Assembly: GCA_022360315.1 (NCBI GenBank)
Contig: JAKSDA010000454.1
Location: 62,001 to 126,000, forward strand
Length of the DNA stretch: 64,000 nt
Direction: 5' to 3'
Source: Pseudomonadota bacterium
GTDB lineage: Bacteria > Myxococcota_A > Polyangia > Haliangiales > Haliangiaceae
Within the stretch, counting starts at the first letter, position 1. Each line of letters starts with the position of its first letter. Shown here piece by piece: positions 19,711 to 28,233 of this stretch. Below the pieces are notes generated by a model. That model did no database searches. It was not told where the DNA came from and worked only from the letters and a program-made list of their open reading frames with translations. Position numbers and translations under genes: made by a program.

Positions 19711-19967
19711 GGTTCGAGTAATGGCAAGTTGGGCCAGGCAGCTCTGAAAAGCGCGTCTCCAAGAGTGAGGCGAAATAGAGCCAGTCGTACTTCTTCCTCG
19801 GTGTATCCGGGGTGCCGCATGCGAATGCCGTCTGCGGCGACCTGGCGAATCTCGCTGGACATACGCAGTCCGAGCTCGAGTCGCTTTTCGACCCCGATGC
19901 GGCGGTAGAATTCAATCTGCGCGGCGTGGGCCTCGGGGCTTGTATCAGCGGGTCGCATTGCGTTCAC
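19707..19967 (-). CDS. Small helical partner of the nucleotidyltransferase
   Basis: An 86-residue protein read before, and overlapping by ATGA with, the nucleotidyltransferase gene. It is helical and charged (IEFYRRIGVEKRLELGLRM, GIRMRHPGYTEEEVRLALFR) with no DNA-binding or membrane motif visible. Gene size, order and coupling suggest an antitoxin or accessory subunit, as in MNT/HEPN-like pairs, but the sequence does not prove it. Confidence 0.72.
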   Translation of the reverse strand: MNAMRPADTSPEAHAAQIEFYRRIGVEKRLELGLRMSSEIRQVAADGIRMRHPGYTEEEVRLALFRLTLGDALFRAAWPNLPLLEP

Positions 19968-20048
19968 AGACTATCGTGACGTTTCGCTGTTTATTGCGCA
20001 ACGCGACAAGTTAAAAAGCCTGGACGACGATCCCCCGGCTGGCAGTCG

Positions 20049-20086
20049 GCATCGGGCCGGGCAATCGGCGTCGGACCGGGCAATCG
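20049..20086. repeat. Two tandem 19-bp repeats
   Basis: Two adjacent 19-bp units differ at two positions (gcatcgggccgggcaatcg and gcgtcggaccgggcaatcg), and a partial third unit follows. They lie in the 207-bp gap between the reversed gene pair and the rest of the tail operon. They may be an insertion scar or operator; no function is evident. Confidence 0.7.
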
Positions 20087-20174
20087 GCGTCGCCCGCGTC
20101 GTTCTGAATTGGCCTGCTCCGGGAAAAGGGATAAAACCCGGTTGGCCCGTGGATTCTCTCCTGGAGCATGCGAC

Positions 20175-20666
20175 ATGAGCTCTGCCGTGGATATCGTGCG
20201 CGACCTGACCGGCCTGGTCGGCAGCGTGGACGAGCTGCTCGACACCGATACGGCCAGAGCGGCTCCGACCCTGGCCATCGAACTCGGCGCACAGAGTCAG
20301 CTCAACCAGGCGGTCGACGTTTTGAGCGGACTTGTGCAAGAACTCCGCTCTCTACTGGCCGAGCTGCGCGACCCCCTGGTCCATGTCGGCGCTCTATCCG
20401 GAGTGCTCGGTCTGGTCGAGCCGTTTATCGAAGGCGTCGAGCAGATCGTGAGCCTGTCCGGCGAACAGCTGGCCGAGGCCGGACTGGGCGCAGTTGTTCA
20501 AGTAACCGACCCGGTTGCCAGCGCCGTGGATCTGGGCGGTCGGGTGGTTGCCAGTGGTCGGGCCGTGCTCGACGATCTGCCGTCGGCCCAGGACCTGGAT
20601 GATCTGCTGGCTCGCCTTGACGGGCTGGCTGGCACTTTGCAAGAGTACAAGGCGCCCGCATCATGA
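20175..20666 (+). CDS. Helical tail-operon protein A
   Basis: A 163-residue protein; ATG 20175 has a GGAG site about 8 nt upstream. It is entirely helical and Leu/Val/Ala/Asp-rich (VRDLTGLVGSVDELLD, QLNQAVDVLSGLVQELRSLL), reading like amphipathic repeats. It overlaps the next gene by ATGA and shows a similar composition to the C-terminal half of the 18151 protein. No family recognised. A short tape-measure or chaperone role is possible, since no long tape-measure gene is present. Confidence 0.72.
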   Translation: MSSAVDIVRDLTGLVGSVDELLDTDTARAAPTLAIELGAQSQLNQAVDVLSGLVQELRSLLAELRDPLVHVGALSGVLGLVEPFIEGVEQIVSLSGEQLAEAGLGAVVQVTDPVASAVDLGGRVVASGRAVLDDLPSAQDLDDLLARLDGLAGTLQEYKAPAS

Positions 20667-21241
20667 GTACTGCAGCTTCCATGGTTTCTGGCGCGACTCC
20701 CAGCCCGGTTGCTGGCTCGGTGTTCGGTGCGGTGGCAGCCAGTCTGCAAGCGGTCAAAGTCGCGACAGAAGGTGAGTCGGGCGCCAAGATCTCCGAATTG
20801 GGCGATGCTCGGGGGGTCCTTCCGGATCTCGTCCGCAACGTTCTGAGCGCCATGGCCGAGGTGCTGGTGTGGCTACACCAGACCAGCGTCGCAGCCGAGA
20901 GCCAGGTTATCGGCGCAGATGCCATGCTGGCATCCCTAGAAGTCCTCAGCGAAGCCATCGAGGCCGCCGGTGAAGGCCTGTCCTTTGGTGACTTGCCCGA
21001 AACCTGGGGCCTGCCCAAAAAACCCTTTGAAGTGGTCGGCAATGGCCTGCAACAGGGCAGCGAACTTCTCGACAAGGGCCTGTCCATCGGCAAACTTCTG
21101 CCCAGGCCCGAAGAACTGAAAGCCATCCAGAGCGCTGTCGAGGGCTTGCTCGGCCAGCACATCAAGCCCGATGCCGAGCCGCCCGGGCCCGGTGCACTGG
21201 GCAACGTGATGGCGGATATCGGAGTGGATGTACCAGCCTAG
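20663..21241 (+). CDS. Helical tail-operon protein B
   Basis: A 192-residue protein whose start overlaps the previous stop by 4 bp. It is Ala/Leu/Val/Glu-rich and predicted helical (LVRNVLSAMAEVLVWLHQTS, IEAAGEGLSFGDLPETWGLP). No membrane segment or known motif. Translational coupling to protein A suggests a shared complex. With 20175 it is a candidate inner-tube or tape component. Confidence 0.7.
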   Translation: MSTAASMVSGATPSPVAGSVFGAVAASLQAVKVATEGESGAKISELGDARGVLPDLVRNVLSAMAEVLVWLHQTSVAAESQVIGADAMLASLEVLSEAIEAAGEGLSFGDLPETWGLPKKPFEVVGNGLQQGSELLDKGLSIGKLLPRPEELKAIQSAVEGLLGQHIKPDAEPPGPGALGNVMADIGVDVPA

Positions 21242-21316
21242 ACCGGCCTGACCCGACATATCAAATCCGTTGGTCGGGCCACATAGTGACAGCGGTGTGA
21301 ACGCAAGGACAGGATC

Positions 21317-23269
21317 ATGAACGGAGACCAGCAACCGGATACCACCACGGGCAACCCATTCCAGCTCATCGCCTACTTGTTGTTCAAAGTACGGCATTCG
21401 CTGGAGGATATCGACGAGCCGGGACGGCCGCCCCGCTGGGTGCGCATCGCCCGGGCGCGGCAAGCCCAGGGCGAATCCGATTATATTGGCCGCGGGGTCA
21501 AGGCCGGCATCGACGGCTTTTCCACTGCCCTGTCGTACATGATCGAGCTGACTCTCGACATTCGCGAGATCCTCGTCCAAACCGACGCTGGCAAGGCCCT
21601 GGTCGAGGTCAGCGCCGATCTCATCAAGGCCGCCACCGACGACAACTTTGTCAATGGCGTGCGCGCACTGGTCGGCCAGGCGCCGGGCTCCAATCCGCTC
21701 TCCGGGGTCGGCGCCACCATCGACGATATCAAGAAGTACATAGACTATATCCCCGATCCCGAGGATGTGGCCGGTATGGGACACGAGCTCTATCGCCTCA
21801 TGTGCATCGAGCAGCTGCCCTTTCCGCGCAACCCTGCCGGCGATATCAATACCGGCGAAATCTCGGCCGCGACCAGCGAACACCTCAATGTCGACAGCAC
21901 CGGCAAGGTCCGGCTCATGCAATGGGCGTTCAGCTCGGATACACCGGTGTACGGCCTGGGTAGCAAAGAACAACCGGAAAGCGAAGAGCACGCCATTTTC
22001 AGGCTGGGCAGCCGCCGGACGTGGCAGACGGCCACCGACCAGCTGCCCGGAACCACTGTGGTCACTCGCGAGATCAGCGGCGCGACCGAAACCATGGTCG
22101 AGTTTTTCTTCGACAGCCGCGAAGACGATGCCGACAAGCGCACAGTCGATCTGGTCGAAGTGCACACTCTGCTCGAAAAACTCGGCTACGGCGAACCCGC
22201 CCTGTCGGGCGACGCCGAGCGCAAGAGTTTCAGTGACAAACTGACCCAGCGCCTGCGCCGGTTCCAGATCGTCAACGACTTGCCAAAATCGGGCGAGCTC
22301 GACAACGCGACCCTCAACCGGATGCTCCATCTCGACTTCGACGGCAAAAACCTGATCCGAGCCAAGCCCTTCGATACAGTCCGGCTGCCGCCGTCCGAGG
22401 TCGTGGACGATCCAAAAATCATTTCGCGACCGCTCCGCCTGGTCAATCCCGCTGCGGATACGCCGGAGGAAGAAAACATCGCCATCAAGCGCGATCGGCC
22501 CAGATACGCCTACTACCTGGCCGGGCACACGGCCAGCGGATTGGGTCCCATCGCCGAGGTGGCCGCGACCGGGGGGTGGATATCGGATAACAGCGAAGAG
22601 CTCACGCCCGGCTTTGTGGCCCTGCAATCCCGGCTGGTCGCCGGTGGCAGTGACGAGGGCTGGTACGACGGCGGCCGCTGGTCCGAGGGCGAGGCAGCCA
22701 GCGGCTTTCTGTTCTTTGCCGCGCGCCATGTCGAGCCGTGGCGCGGCGGCCGCCAGGGCACTCCAGGCGACGGCGCTTTATTCGGCGGACAGCGCCCGAC
22801 CCAGGGCGCCATCTCGCGGATGTACCAGTGGGTCGACCTCGCTCCGCTGATGAGTCAGCTCACCACCGGGTACGAGCTCTATCTCAAGGCCACCTGCATG
22901 CGCCGGTCGCTCTACCGAGACCGCGCCAACAATACCGGCTTGCCCGACGACGGGCGCATCGTGCTCGAGATTTACGGCAGCGAGGGTTTCGGCGGCAACC
23001 TCGGCACCCAGCGCGATGCCAGCAAGGGCCGCCTGGCCGAGGACAGCTCGGCTTGGTGGCCCGATCAGGTCGCCACCGCGGGCGAGCTGACCATCGATGC
23101 AATCATGCGCAAGCGCAACTGGAAGCCGCAGACAACCCAGTTCCTCAAAGTGCCGGCCGGGGCCACCGGGGCCCTCATCGCACTCGAGGGACGGCATCAG
23201 TCGGCCTACGATATCGACGCCTATTTCGACAATGTTCAGCTCACCTACGAGTTTCGTAAAACCGCATGA
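21317..23269 (+). CDS. Large tail-associated protein with peptidoglycan-binding-like domain
   Basis: A 650-residue protein. Residues about 1-180 are helical (GIDGFSTALSYMIELTLDIR). Residues about 300-340 (LTQRLRRFQIVNDLPKSGEL, then LNRMLHLDF) have the spacing of a PG_binding_1 domain, where xRLxxFQxxxGLxxxGxhD is typical. The C-terminal about 250 residues are beta-rich with many Trp/Tyr/Gly and look like a carbohydrate- or receptor-binding module. It overlaps the spike gene by 4 bp. A cell-wall-contacting hub or cargo-like protein is plausible; no close family is recognised. Confidence 0.75.
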   Translation: MNGDQQPDTTTGNPFQLIAYLLFKVRHSLEDIDEPGRPPRWVRIARARQAQGESDYIGRGVKAGIDGFSTALSYMIELTLDIREILVQTDAGKALVEVSADLIKAATDDNFVNGVRALVGQAPGSNPLSGVGATIDDIKKYIDYIPDPEDVAGMGHELYRLMCIEQLPFPRNPAGDINTGEISAATSEHLNVDSTGKVRLMQWAFSSDTPVYGLGSKEQPESEEHAIFRLGSRRTWQTATDQLPGTTVVTREISGATETMVEFFFDSREDDADKRTVDLVEVHTLLEKLGYGEPALSGDAERKSFSDKLTQRLRRFQIVNDLPKSGELDNATLNRMLHLDFDGKNLIRAKPFDTVRLPPSEVVDDPKIISRPLRLVNPAADTPEEENIAIKRDRPRYAYYLAGHTASGLGPIAEVAATGGWISDNSEELTPGFVALQSRLVAGGSDEGWYDGGRWSEGEAASGFLFFAARHVEPWRGGRQGTPGDGALFGGQRPTQGAISRMYQWVDLAPLMSQLTTGYELYLKATCMRRSLYRDRANNTGLPDDGRIVLEIYGSEGFGGNLGTQRDASKGRLAEDSSAWWPDQVATAGELTIDAIMRKRNWKPQTTQFLKVPAGATGALIALEGRHQSAYDIDAYFDNVQLTYEFRKTA

Positions 23270-23919
23270 CAGCCAATCACAATAGCGGCGATCTGGTCGG
23301 CATTATCCGGGCCATTGTCCGCGATGAGCTCCTGTCCTTGCGGCTGGGCGACGTCGCCGTGGTGACCAGCGTATTTCCCCACGCCGACGGCGATACCCAC
23401 AACTACGAATGCAACGTCGCGCTGCGCGAGAGCCAGCTCGAGCTGCGCAAGGTGCCCATTGCCACGCCTCATGTAGGCATGGTCAGCGCGCCCCGGGTCG
23501 GTGATCTGGTGTTGATCACCTATGTCGGCGGCGATCCCAATCGGGCCGTGGTCATCGGCCGGCTCTATTCGGACGAGGCCAATCCGCCTGTTCACGACGA
23601 AAACGAATGGCGGGTAGAATCGCCGTACCAGGGCCAGACGTCCATTGCTCTCGACAAAGAAGAATCAGCGGTGATCACGACTGGTCAGACCGTTTTGACC
23701 CTCAAAAAAGACGGCAATGTCGAACTGGCCGGCGAGGCCGACCTGGCCATCGAGGTCAAGGGCAACGCCGAGATCAAATGCGCTGACTGCACCATCGATG
23801 CCTCGGGCAATGTCGAGCTGGGCACGGGCGGCGCCGGGGTAATTACCGAACAGACTCATAAATGCTATTTCACCGGAGCTCCGCTGGTCGGTTCCGGATC
23901 GGTCAAAGCCAAGGGATAA
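23266..23919 (+). CDS. Baseplate spike, gpV-like
   Basis: A 217-residue protein. Residues about 15-110 form the OB-fold region (VAVVTSVFPHADGDTHNYEC, VGDLVLITYVGGDPNRAVVI), and the C-terminal half is a repetitive beta-helix (LTLKKDGNVELAGEADLAIE, AEIKCADCTIDASGNVELG), ending in THKCYFTGAPLVGSGSVKA. This matches gpV/Gp5.4-like puncturing spikes. It works with the hub at 17115. The Cys/His-bearing tip could hold a metal, as iron-bound spike tips do in P2-type phages, so no separate PAAR may be needed. Confidence 0.88.
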   Translation: MTANHNSGDLVGIIRAIVRDELLSLRLGDVAVVTSVFPHADGDTHNYECNVALRESQLELRKVPIATPHVGMVSAPRVGDLVLITYVGGDPNRAVVIGRLYSDEANPPVHDENEWRVESPYQGQTSIALDKEESAVITTGQTVLTLKKDGNVELAGEADLAIEVKGNAEIKCADCTIDASGNVELGTGGAGVITEQTHKCYFTGAPLVGSGSVKAKG

Positions 23920-23936
23920 GCCACGAGGTGCGCATC

Positions 23937-24380
23937 ATGCCTGCTCCCACTGCCAGTCAGATCGAGTCGATTGCCACCGGTGCTCTGCAGGCGGCCGGTA
24001 TCCAGGGCGAGGATGCGCCGGGACTGGCCAAAGCCCTGGCCCAGGTCACTGCGCAAGCTCTGACCCTGTTTCTCGGTCAGGCCCAGATTCTGCCCGGCAT
24101 TCCAGCAGCCGCGCCGCCGCCACCGGGCAGCGGCAGCACGGTCGGCCCAGGCATGCTCTTGCCACCGCCGGCCGGCGGTCCGGGCGCCAGTCAGCTCGAA
24201 GGCCCGGCCCAGTCAGCCCTGAAGGCCGAGGGCATCCAGGGTGAGAACGCCGGCGATCTGGCCAAGGTCATCGCCGCCAGCCTGGCCCAGGCGATCACTC
24301 TCTTTGCCGCCCAGGTCAAAGTGGCCCCGGGCATTGCCATTGCCGGCTTCACCACCACCAGCCCGGGAACGTTGGTATAG
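23937..24380 (+). CDS. Two-repeat protein of the tail operon (50-residue module x2)
   Basis: A 147-residue protein from ATG 23937. It contains the same module twice, at about residues 5-54 and 81-130, separated by a Pro/Gly linker. Each copy shows G-[IL]-x-G-E-[DN]-A, then L-A-x-[AV]-[IL]-A, A-Q-[AS]-[IL]-T, F-x-x-Q and P-G-I. The adjacent gene at 24423 carries a third copy. The genes lie directly behind the spike, where injection systems often have PAAR or tip-related genes, but the module is helical and Cys/His-free, so it is not PAAR. No known family recognised. Confidence 0.78.
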   Translation: MPAPTASQIESIATGALQAAGIQGEDAPGLAKALAQVTAQALTLFLGQAQILPGIPAAAPPPPGSGSTVGPGMLLPPPAGGPGASQLEGPAQSALKAEGIQGENAGDLAKVIAASLAQAITLFAAQVKVAPGIAIAGFTTTSPGTLV

Positions 24381-24422
24381 CGCACCATGGGACGTCACCG
24401 CGCCGACAGAGGTCTCGATCGA

Positions 24423-24632
24423 ATGCCAGCTCCAACCAAAGCCCAGCTCGAGCCCATTGTTTCGGGTTTCATGCAACAAAACGGCCTGCGCGGCGAAAAT
24501 GCTCCGGATCTGGCCGGCGCCATCGCCGACGTAGTGGCCCAATCGCTCACCATGTTCATGTCCCAGGTCAAAGTGGCCCCGGGCATTCCCTGCTCTCCGG
24601 CGGCCACTGCCGGCCCGGGTCGCCTGATGTAG
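24423..24632 (+). CDS. Single-repeat protein of the tail operon (50-residue module x1)
   Basis: A 69-residue protein. ATG 24423 is chosen over an in-frame ATG at 24387 because it has an AGAGGT site 9 nt before it and because the start MPAPT matches that of the upstream paralogue. It carries one copy of the 50-residue module (LRGENAPDLAGAIADVVAQS, ending VKVAPGIP), closest to the second repeat of its neighbour. Probably arose by tandem duplication. Function unknown. Confidence 0.75.
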   Translation: MPAPTKAQLEPIVSGFMQQNGLRGENAPDLAGAIADVVAQSLTMFMSQVKVAPGIPCSPAATAGPGRLM

Positions 24633-24639
24633 TAACGCA

Positions 24640-25047
24640 ATGGCAGATCCGTACGGCACAGATTTGCGGCTCGTGTTCGTCAGTGGCGACGAGGTCGACC
24701 TGGCACTCGGCGCAGGCGACGTCGACACAGTGAGCGGTACCGACAATCTGGTCCAGGCGCTCACTCTCCGCCTTGTGGTCGACCGCGGCGAACTGGCCGG
24801 ACTGGGCCATCCCCGCTACGGCACGCGCATCCGCGAGCTGGTCGGCGAGCCGCTCGATCGGGCCAATCGCGAGCTGTTGCGCCGTTTTGTCCGCCGCACA
24901 TTGCTCGACGACTGGCGGGTCCAAGAGGTGACCCGGGTTGCGGTGAGTCAGCGTCCTCGCACACCCGGCGTGGTCGATGTCATCGCCCATGTGGTCGCGG
25001 TGAGCGGCGAGCAGGCGGTGATCGAGGTGGCCCTGCATGTCGACTGA
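24640..25047 (+). CDS. Baseplate wedge protein, gp25/gpW family
   Basis: A 135-residue protein with the gp25-like pattern: N-terminal strand, DNLVQALTLRLVVDRGELAGL, the PRYGTRIRELVGEP core (the G-x-G-L..L-E-P type segment) and a terminal beta strand (AVIEVALHV). It is the most conserved wedge component of contractile systems and nucleates sheath assembly. It starts 7 bp after the preceding stop and overlaps the gpJ gene by 11 bp. Confidence 0.87.
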   Translation: MADPYGTDLRLVFVSGDEVDLALGAGDVDTVSGTDNLVQALTLRLVVDRGELAGLGHPRYGTRIRELVGEPLDRANRELLRRFVRRTLLDDWRVQEVTRVAVSQRPRTPGVVDVIAHVVAVSGEQAVIEVALHVD

Positions 25048-26584
25048 CACGCCGTTTTCCAGCAAGGACTTTGCCACTCTGGTCAAGGACTTGCTCGAAT
25101 TTGCCGGCAGCGGCTCGGGCGGCCGCACTGCGCTCACCGATGTCACCGAGGGCAGCGTGGTCCGCACCCTGCTCGAGGCGTTTGCCCGCGAGCTGGCCGT
25201 CTGTTACGAGCAGCTCGATATCGTGTATCGCTACGGCTATCTCGATACAGCCGAGGCTAGCGCGCTCGACAATGTCGTCGCTCTGCTCGGCATGACTCGG
25301 CGCCGGGCCGGTCATGTCGAGGGCAGCGTGCTTTTTTCGCGCAACATACCAACCCCCGACGATATCAACATTCCGGCCGGCACCCTGGTTGCCGGCCGCG
25401 ATGTCCAGCTCTTCGAGACCGCCAGATCCGTCACCTTGCCCAGCGGCGGCACAGATGTGATAGTCGATATTCGCTCGGTCGAGCCGGGAGGCGACAATGT
25501 CCCTGCCGGTGGCCTCTCGGTCATGCCGCGGCCCATTCTGGGCATCGAGGGGGTCACCAATCCCGGCGAGCTGGTATTGCGCCAGCGCGAAGAGACCGAC
25601 AGCGAGTTGCGCGAGCGCGCCCGGCACATTCTCGAACACAACAATCTCGGCACAGTGCCGGCGCTGGCCCAGGCCGTGCGTTCGACAGGCCTTCACGAAG
25701 TGCAGATACTCGACGCCATGCCCGATCGCCCGGGCGAGGTCGAAGTGATCCTGGGCGATCCCGATATCTCGCTCGAACACGAGAGCCTGGCCCGCGAGGC
25801 AGTTCTGGCCGTCCGTCCGGCCGGTATTCGCGTCACGGTCAAGGCGGCCACCCGTATCTGGGTCGAGCTCAAGGCCACTCTCGAGCTCGATCAAAACTAT
25901 CCCGAGCACGAAAAACAGGCCATTGCCGGCGACATCGAGCAAAAGCTCGCCGCCTATTTCGACGACCTCGGCATCGGCGAACGGGTGCGCTGGACCAAGG
26001 TCAGAAACCTGCTCACCAGCCATCTTGCCGTGACCGAGGTCCATGCACTGCAAGATGCGCCGTTCATGACCACCTGGGTCGATCCGGGTCAGGGCGAGGA
26101 TGGCGGCCCACACGATCGTTCGCCCGACTATCGATTGCGCAACGGCGATCTGCGCTTGGGTGTGGACGAGCGGGCCGGAGTCGACCGCCAGCGCTGGCCG
26201 ATTCAGCTCGCTCTCGAGCCGCCTGCTGTGGACCTGTGGGTCGATGTCGCGATCACCATTGCCGCGGGCCAGACCCGGCCGGCCGACGATGCGGTTCGCA
26301 ATGCGCTGAAACTCTTTCTCGACGATCTGGCCAATGGGGTGGACAGCGGCGAGCGCGACTCGGTGACGCACGGCGAATTCGCGGCGTTTTTGCGCCAACA
26401 GAACATTGTGGGCGGGCACGAGGGCGAGGCGGTCACAGTGCGCTTGACCCATGACCGAGACGGTCGCGAGGTCGAGCTGAGCGGGCCCGATGACAGCGAC
26501 CCGCTCGGCAAACGAGAGCGTCCCACGCTGCGCCATCTCCTCATGGGTGAGGCGGGAACTGGCGAGGAGAGCGGTGGTGGCTGA
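25037..26584 (+). CDS. Baseplate J protein (gp6/gp47-like wedge)
   Basis: A 515-residue protein. The start region (VKDLLEFAGSGSG, DVTEGSVVRTLLEAFARELA) and the middle (NIPAGTLVAGRDVQLFET; GELVLRQREETDSELRERA; FDDLGIGERVRWTKVRNLL) are characteristic of baseplate J/gp47 proteins. An insertion of about 70 residues with many Asp/Arg lies at 340-410. It should assemble with gp25 and the gpI-like protein into the wedge. It overlaps both neighbours, indicating tight translational coupling. Confidence 0.92.
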   Translation: MSTDTPFSSKDFATLVKDLLEFAGSGSGGRTALTDVTEGSVVRTLLEAFARELAVCYEQLDIVYRYGYLDTAEASALDNVVALLGMTRRRAGHVEGSVLFSRNIPTPDDINIPAGTLVAGRDVQLFETARSVTLPSGGTDVIVDIRSVEPGGDNVPAGGLSVMPRPILGIEGVTNPGELVLRQREETDSELRERARHILEHNNLGTVPALAQAVRSTGLHEVQILDAMPDRPGEVEVILGDPDISLEHESLAREAVLAVRPAGIRVTVKAATRIWVELKATLELDQNYPEHEKQAIAGDIEQKLAAYFDDLGIGERVRWTKVRNLLTSHLAVTEVHALQDAPFMTTWVDPGQGEDGGPHDRSPDYRLRNGDLRLGVDERAGVDRQRWPIQLALEPPAVDLWVDVAITIAAGQTRPADDAVRNALKLFLDDLANGVDSGERDSVTHGEFAAFLRQQNIVGGHEGEAVTVRLTHDRDGREVELSGPDDSDPLGKRERPTLRHLLMGEAGTGEESGGG

Positions 26585-28178
26585 GTCGGCAGCCGGCAAT
26601 ACCACCACGGCCAGGCGGCCACAGGGGCCGGCCAATCCGCGGGCCCGGCGCGAGCGGTTGCTGGGCTTGTTGCCACGGGTGTTCACCGCCCAGCCACGGC
26701 ACAGTGCAGTCGGCGGAGTTATCGAGGTGATGGCTCGCGCTCTGGCCAGCCTCGACGCCGACCTGCAGCGCACTCTATTCGATCGCTGGATCGCTCTGGC
26801 CAGCGGCGACCCACCGGCCCCGGGTGCGGCCAGCGCGGTCGCGCTACTGGGTCATCTTGTGGGCATACGCCGCCTGCGCGGCGAGGCCACCGAGGCCTAC
26901 CGCACTCGCGTGCTGGTCACTGCCCGGGTGGTCACGCGCGGCTTGACCACCCCGCGGGCGCTTCTTTCCCTGGCTGTGGCCGCGCTCGGCACCGAGCCGT
27001 GCGTGCACGTGAGCGCGCAAAAAGACGCCACCCTGGGCTGGGGCATGGCGCTCGGCACCACCCGGCGCTGCGCTGTCTGTCAGGGCCAGAAAAAGGGCCC
27101 ATGCCCCAATGCCGGGCGACGCATTGTCGAGGCCTGGATCACCGATAACCCGGTGATCCTGCGCCAGCAAACCCTGGCCGGGTTGACCCCCGGAACCGCG
27201 TTATCCCTGGCCAATCCCAGCCTGGTCGAGGACCGGCCGGTGGTCGAATTGCGCGTGCCGGTGAATTCGAGTGCCCGGCCGGTCAGCTATCCCGCCGTTC
27301 AGAACCACGATACCCGCGAGGTAACCCTCTATGCCGGCACCTTGCAGCCAGGCGAGGTATTGCGGGTGCGTCCGGCGGTCACTGAAAAAGAGCTCGCGCC
27401 CTTTGATAGCCACGATTCCACCGGCCACCATCCCTGGCGGGTACGTCAGCCCGGGGGCAGTGCCATGGTGACCCGGCCCGACGGCAGCGTCGTCGATGTC
27501 ACGGCAAACATGTACTACATCACCGGCATTGCTTTTGACGACCCCGGCGAGGCCATCTTTGGACCACTCGATGACGGCCAGCCAGCCCGTTTTGGTGTGC
27601 TGGCGCAACAGGTTCGCACCCCGCTTGTCCGCCGCGCGACCAACTCCTGGCGCTATCGCGTGCTCACCCCGGACGATGTTCGCGCAGTGGCGGGCAGCGA
27701 CGCCGGCGAGCTTGCCGACAACGCGCCCGAGCAGCCCGGCGATACTGCGGTACGGATCACCTTTACCTGGTGGGTACGGCCGCCTGCGGCATTTCGGCTG
27801 CGCATCCCCAAAAGTCCGTGGGTGCGCCAGGCTCAGCTCGAGCGCGGTGCTCTCGAACTGGTCCGCGACAGCATTGAGAGCGCCCGGGCCGCCGGTGTGC
27901 TGGCCGTGATCGATTTTCCCGAACCGGCGCTGATCGAGGCCCAGCCGCTCGGCGATGCGCCGGTCGGTATCGGGGCCGAGGCGGGCTTTGCCGAGGCCGA
28001 ACCCCTCGGCGATGCCGCACCCGATGTGCAGGCTCACGCCGGCGCTCGCGATGATCACGCTCTGACCGAGGAGAGTTTTGCATTGCTCGGCCTGTTCGAC
28101 CACACCCGGCTCGACTGGAGCCATTTCGAGCGCGCTGATACACCTGACGATGAAGGGGGCGACGGCGGCAACACCTAG
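26577..28178 (+). CDS. gpI-like baseplate wedge/tail protein
   Basis: About 533 residues. The start is taken as GTG 26577, with a GAGGAG site 8 nt before it; GTG 26574 is equally in frame. The N-terminal about 130 residues (LLGLLPRVFTAQPRHSAVGG, DLQRTLFDRWIALAS, LLGHLVGIRRLRGEATEAYR) match the helical start of tail protein I/gp7-like wedge subunits. A CxxC pair (RRCAVCQG, then GPCPNAG) may bind zinc. The beta-rich middle may serve as fibre attachment, and residues 460-533 are acidic and low-complexity. The position after gpJ fits. Confidence 0.75.
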   Translation: MAESAAGNTTTARRPQGPANPRARRERLLGLLPRVFTAQPRHSAVGGVIEVMARALASLDADLQRTLFDRWIALASGDPPAPGAASAVALLGHLVGIRRLRGEATEAYRTRVLVTARVVTRGLTTPRALLSLAVAALGTEPCVHVSAQKDATLGWGMALGTTRRCAVCQGQKKGPCPNAGRRIVEAWITDNPVILRQQTLAGLTPGTALSLANPSLVEDRPVVELRVPVNSSARPVSYPAVQNHDTREVTLYAGTLQPGEVLRVRPAVTEKELAPFDSHDSTGHHPWRVRQPGGSAMVTRPDGSVVDVTANMYYITGIAFDDPGEAIFGPLDDGQPARFGVLAQQVRTPLVRRATNSWRYRVLTPDDVRAVAGSDAGELADNAPEQPGDTAVRITFTWWVRPPAAFRLRIPKSPWVRQAQLERGALELVRDSIESARAAGVLAVIDFPEPALIEAQPLGDAPVGIGAEAGFAEAEPLGDAAPDVQAHAGARDDHALTEESFALLGLFDHTRLDWSHFERADTPDDEGGDGGNT

Positions 28179-28233
28179 CCGGTGATCGATGCGGCTAGCT
28201 CACGGAGCATTCTGGCAAGCGAGGAGAGAGAGT

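Noticed and set aside
20936..22729. 597-codon open frame on the minus strand under the tail genes
   Set aside because: Antisense to well-supported, coupled plus-strand genes. No motif or ribosome-binding site.
24980..26773. 597-codon open frame on the minus strand under gpJ
   Set aside because: Antisense shadow of the baseplate J gene, whose family features are clear.
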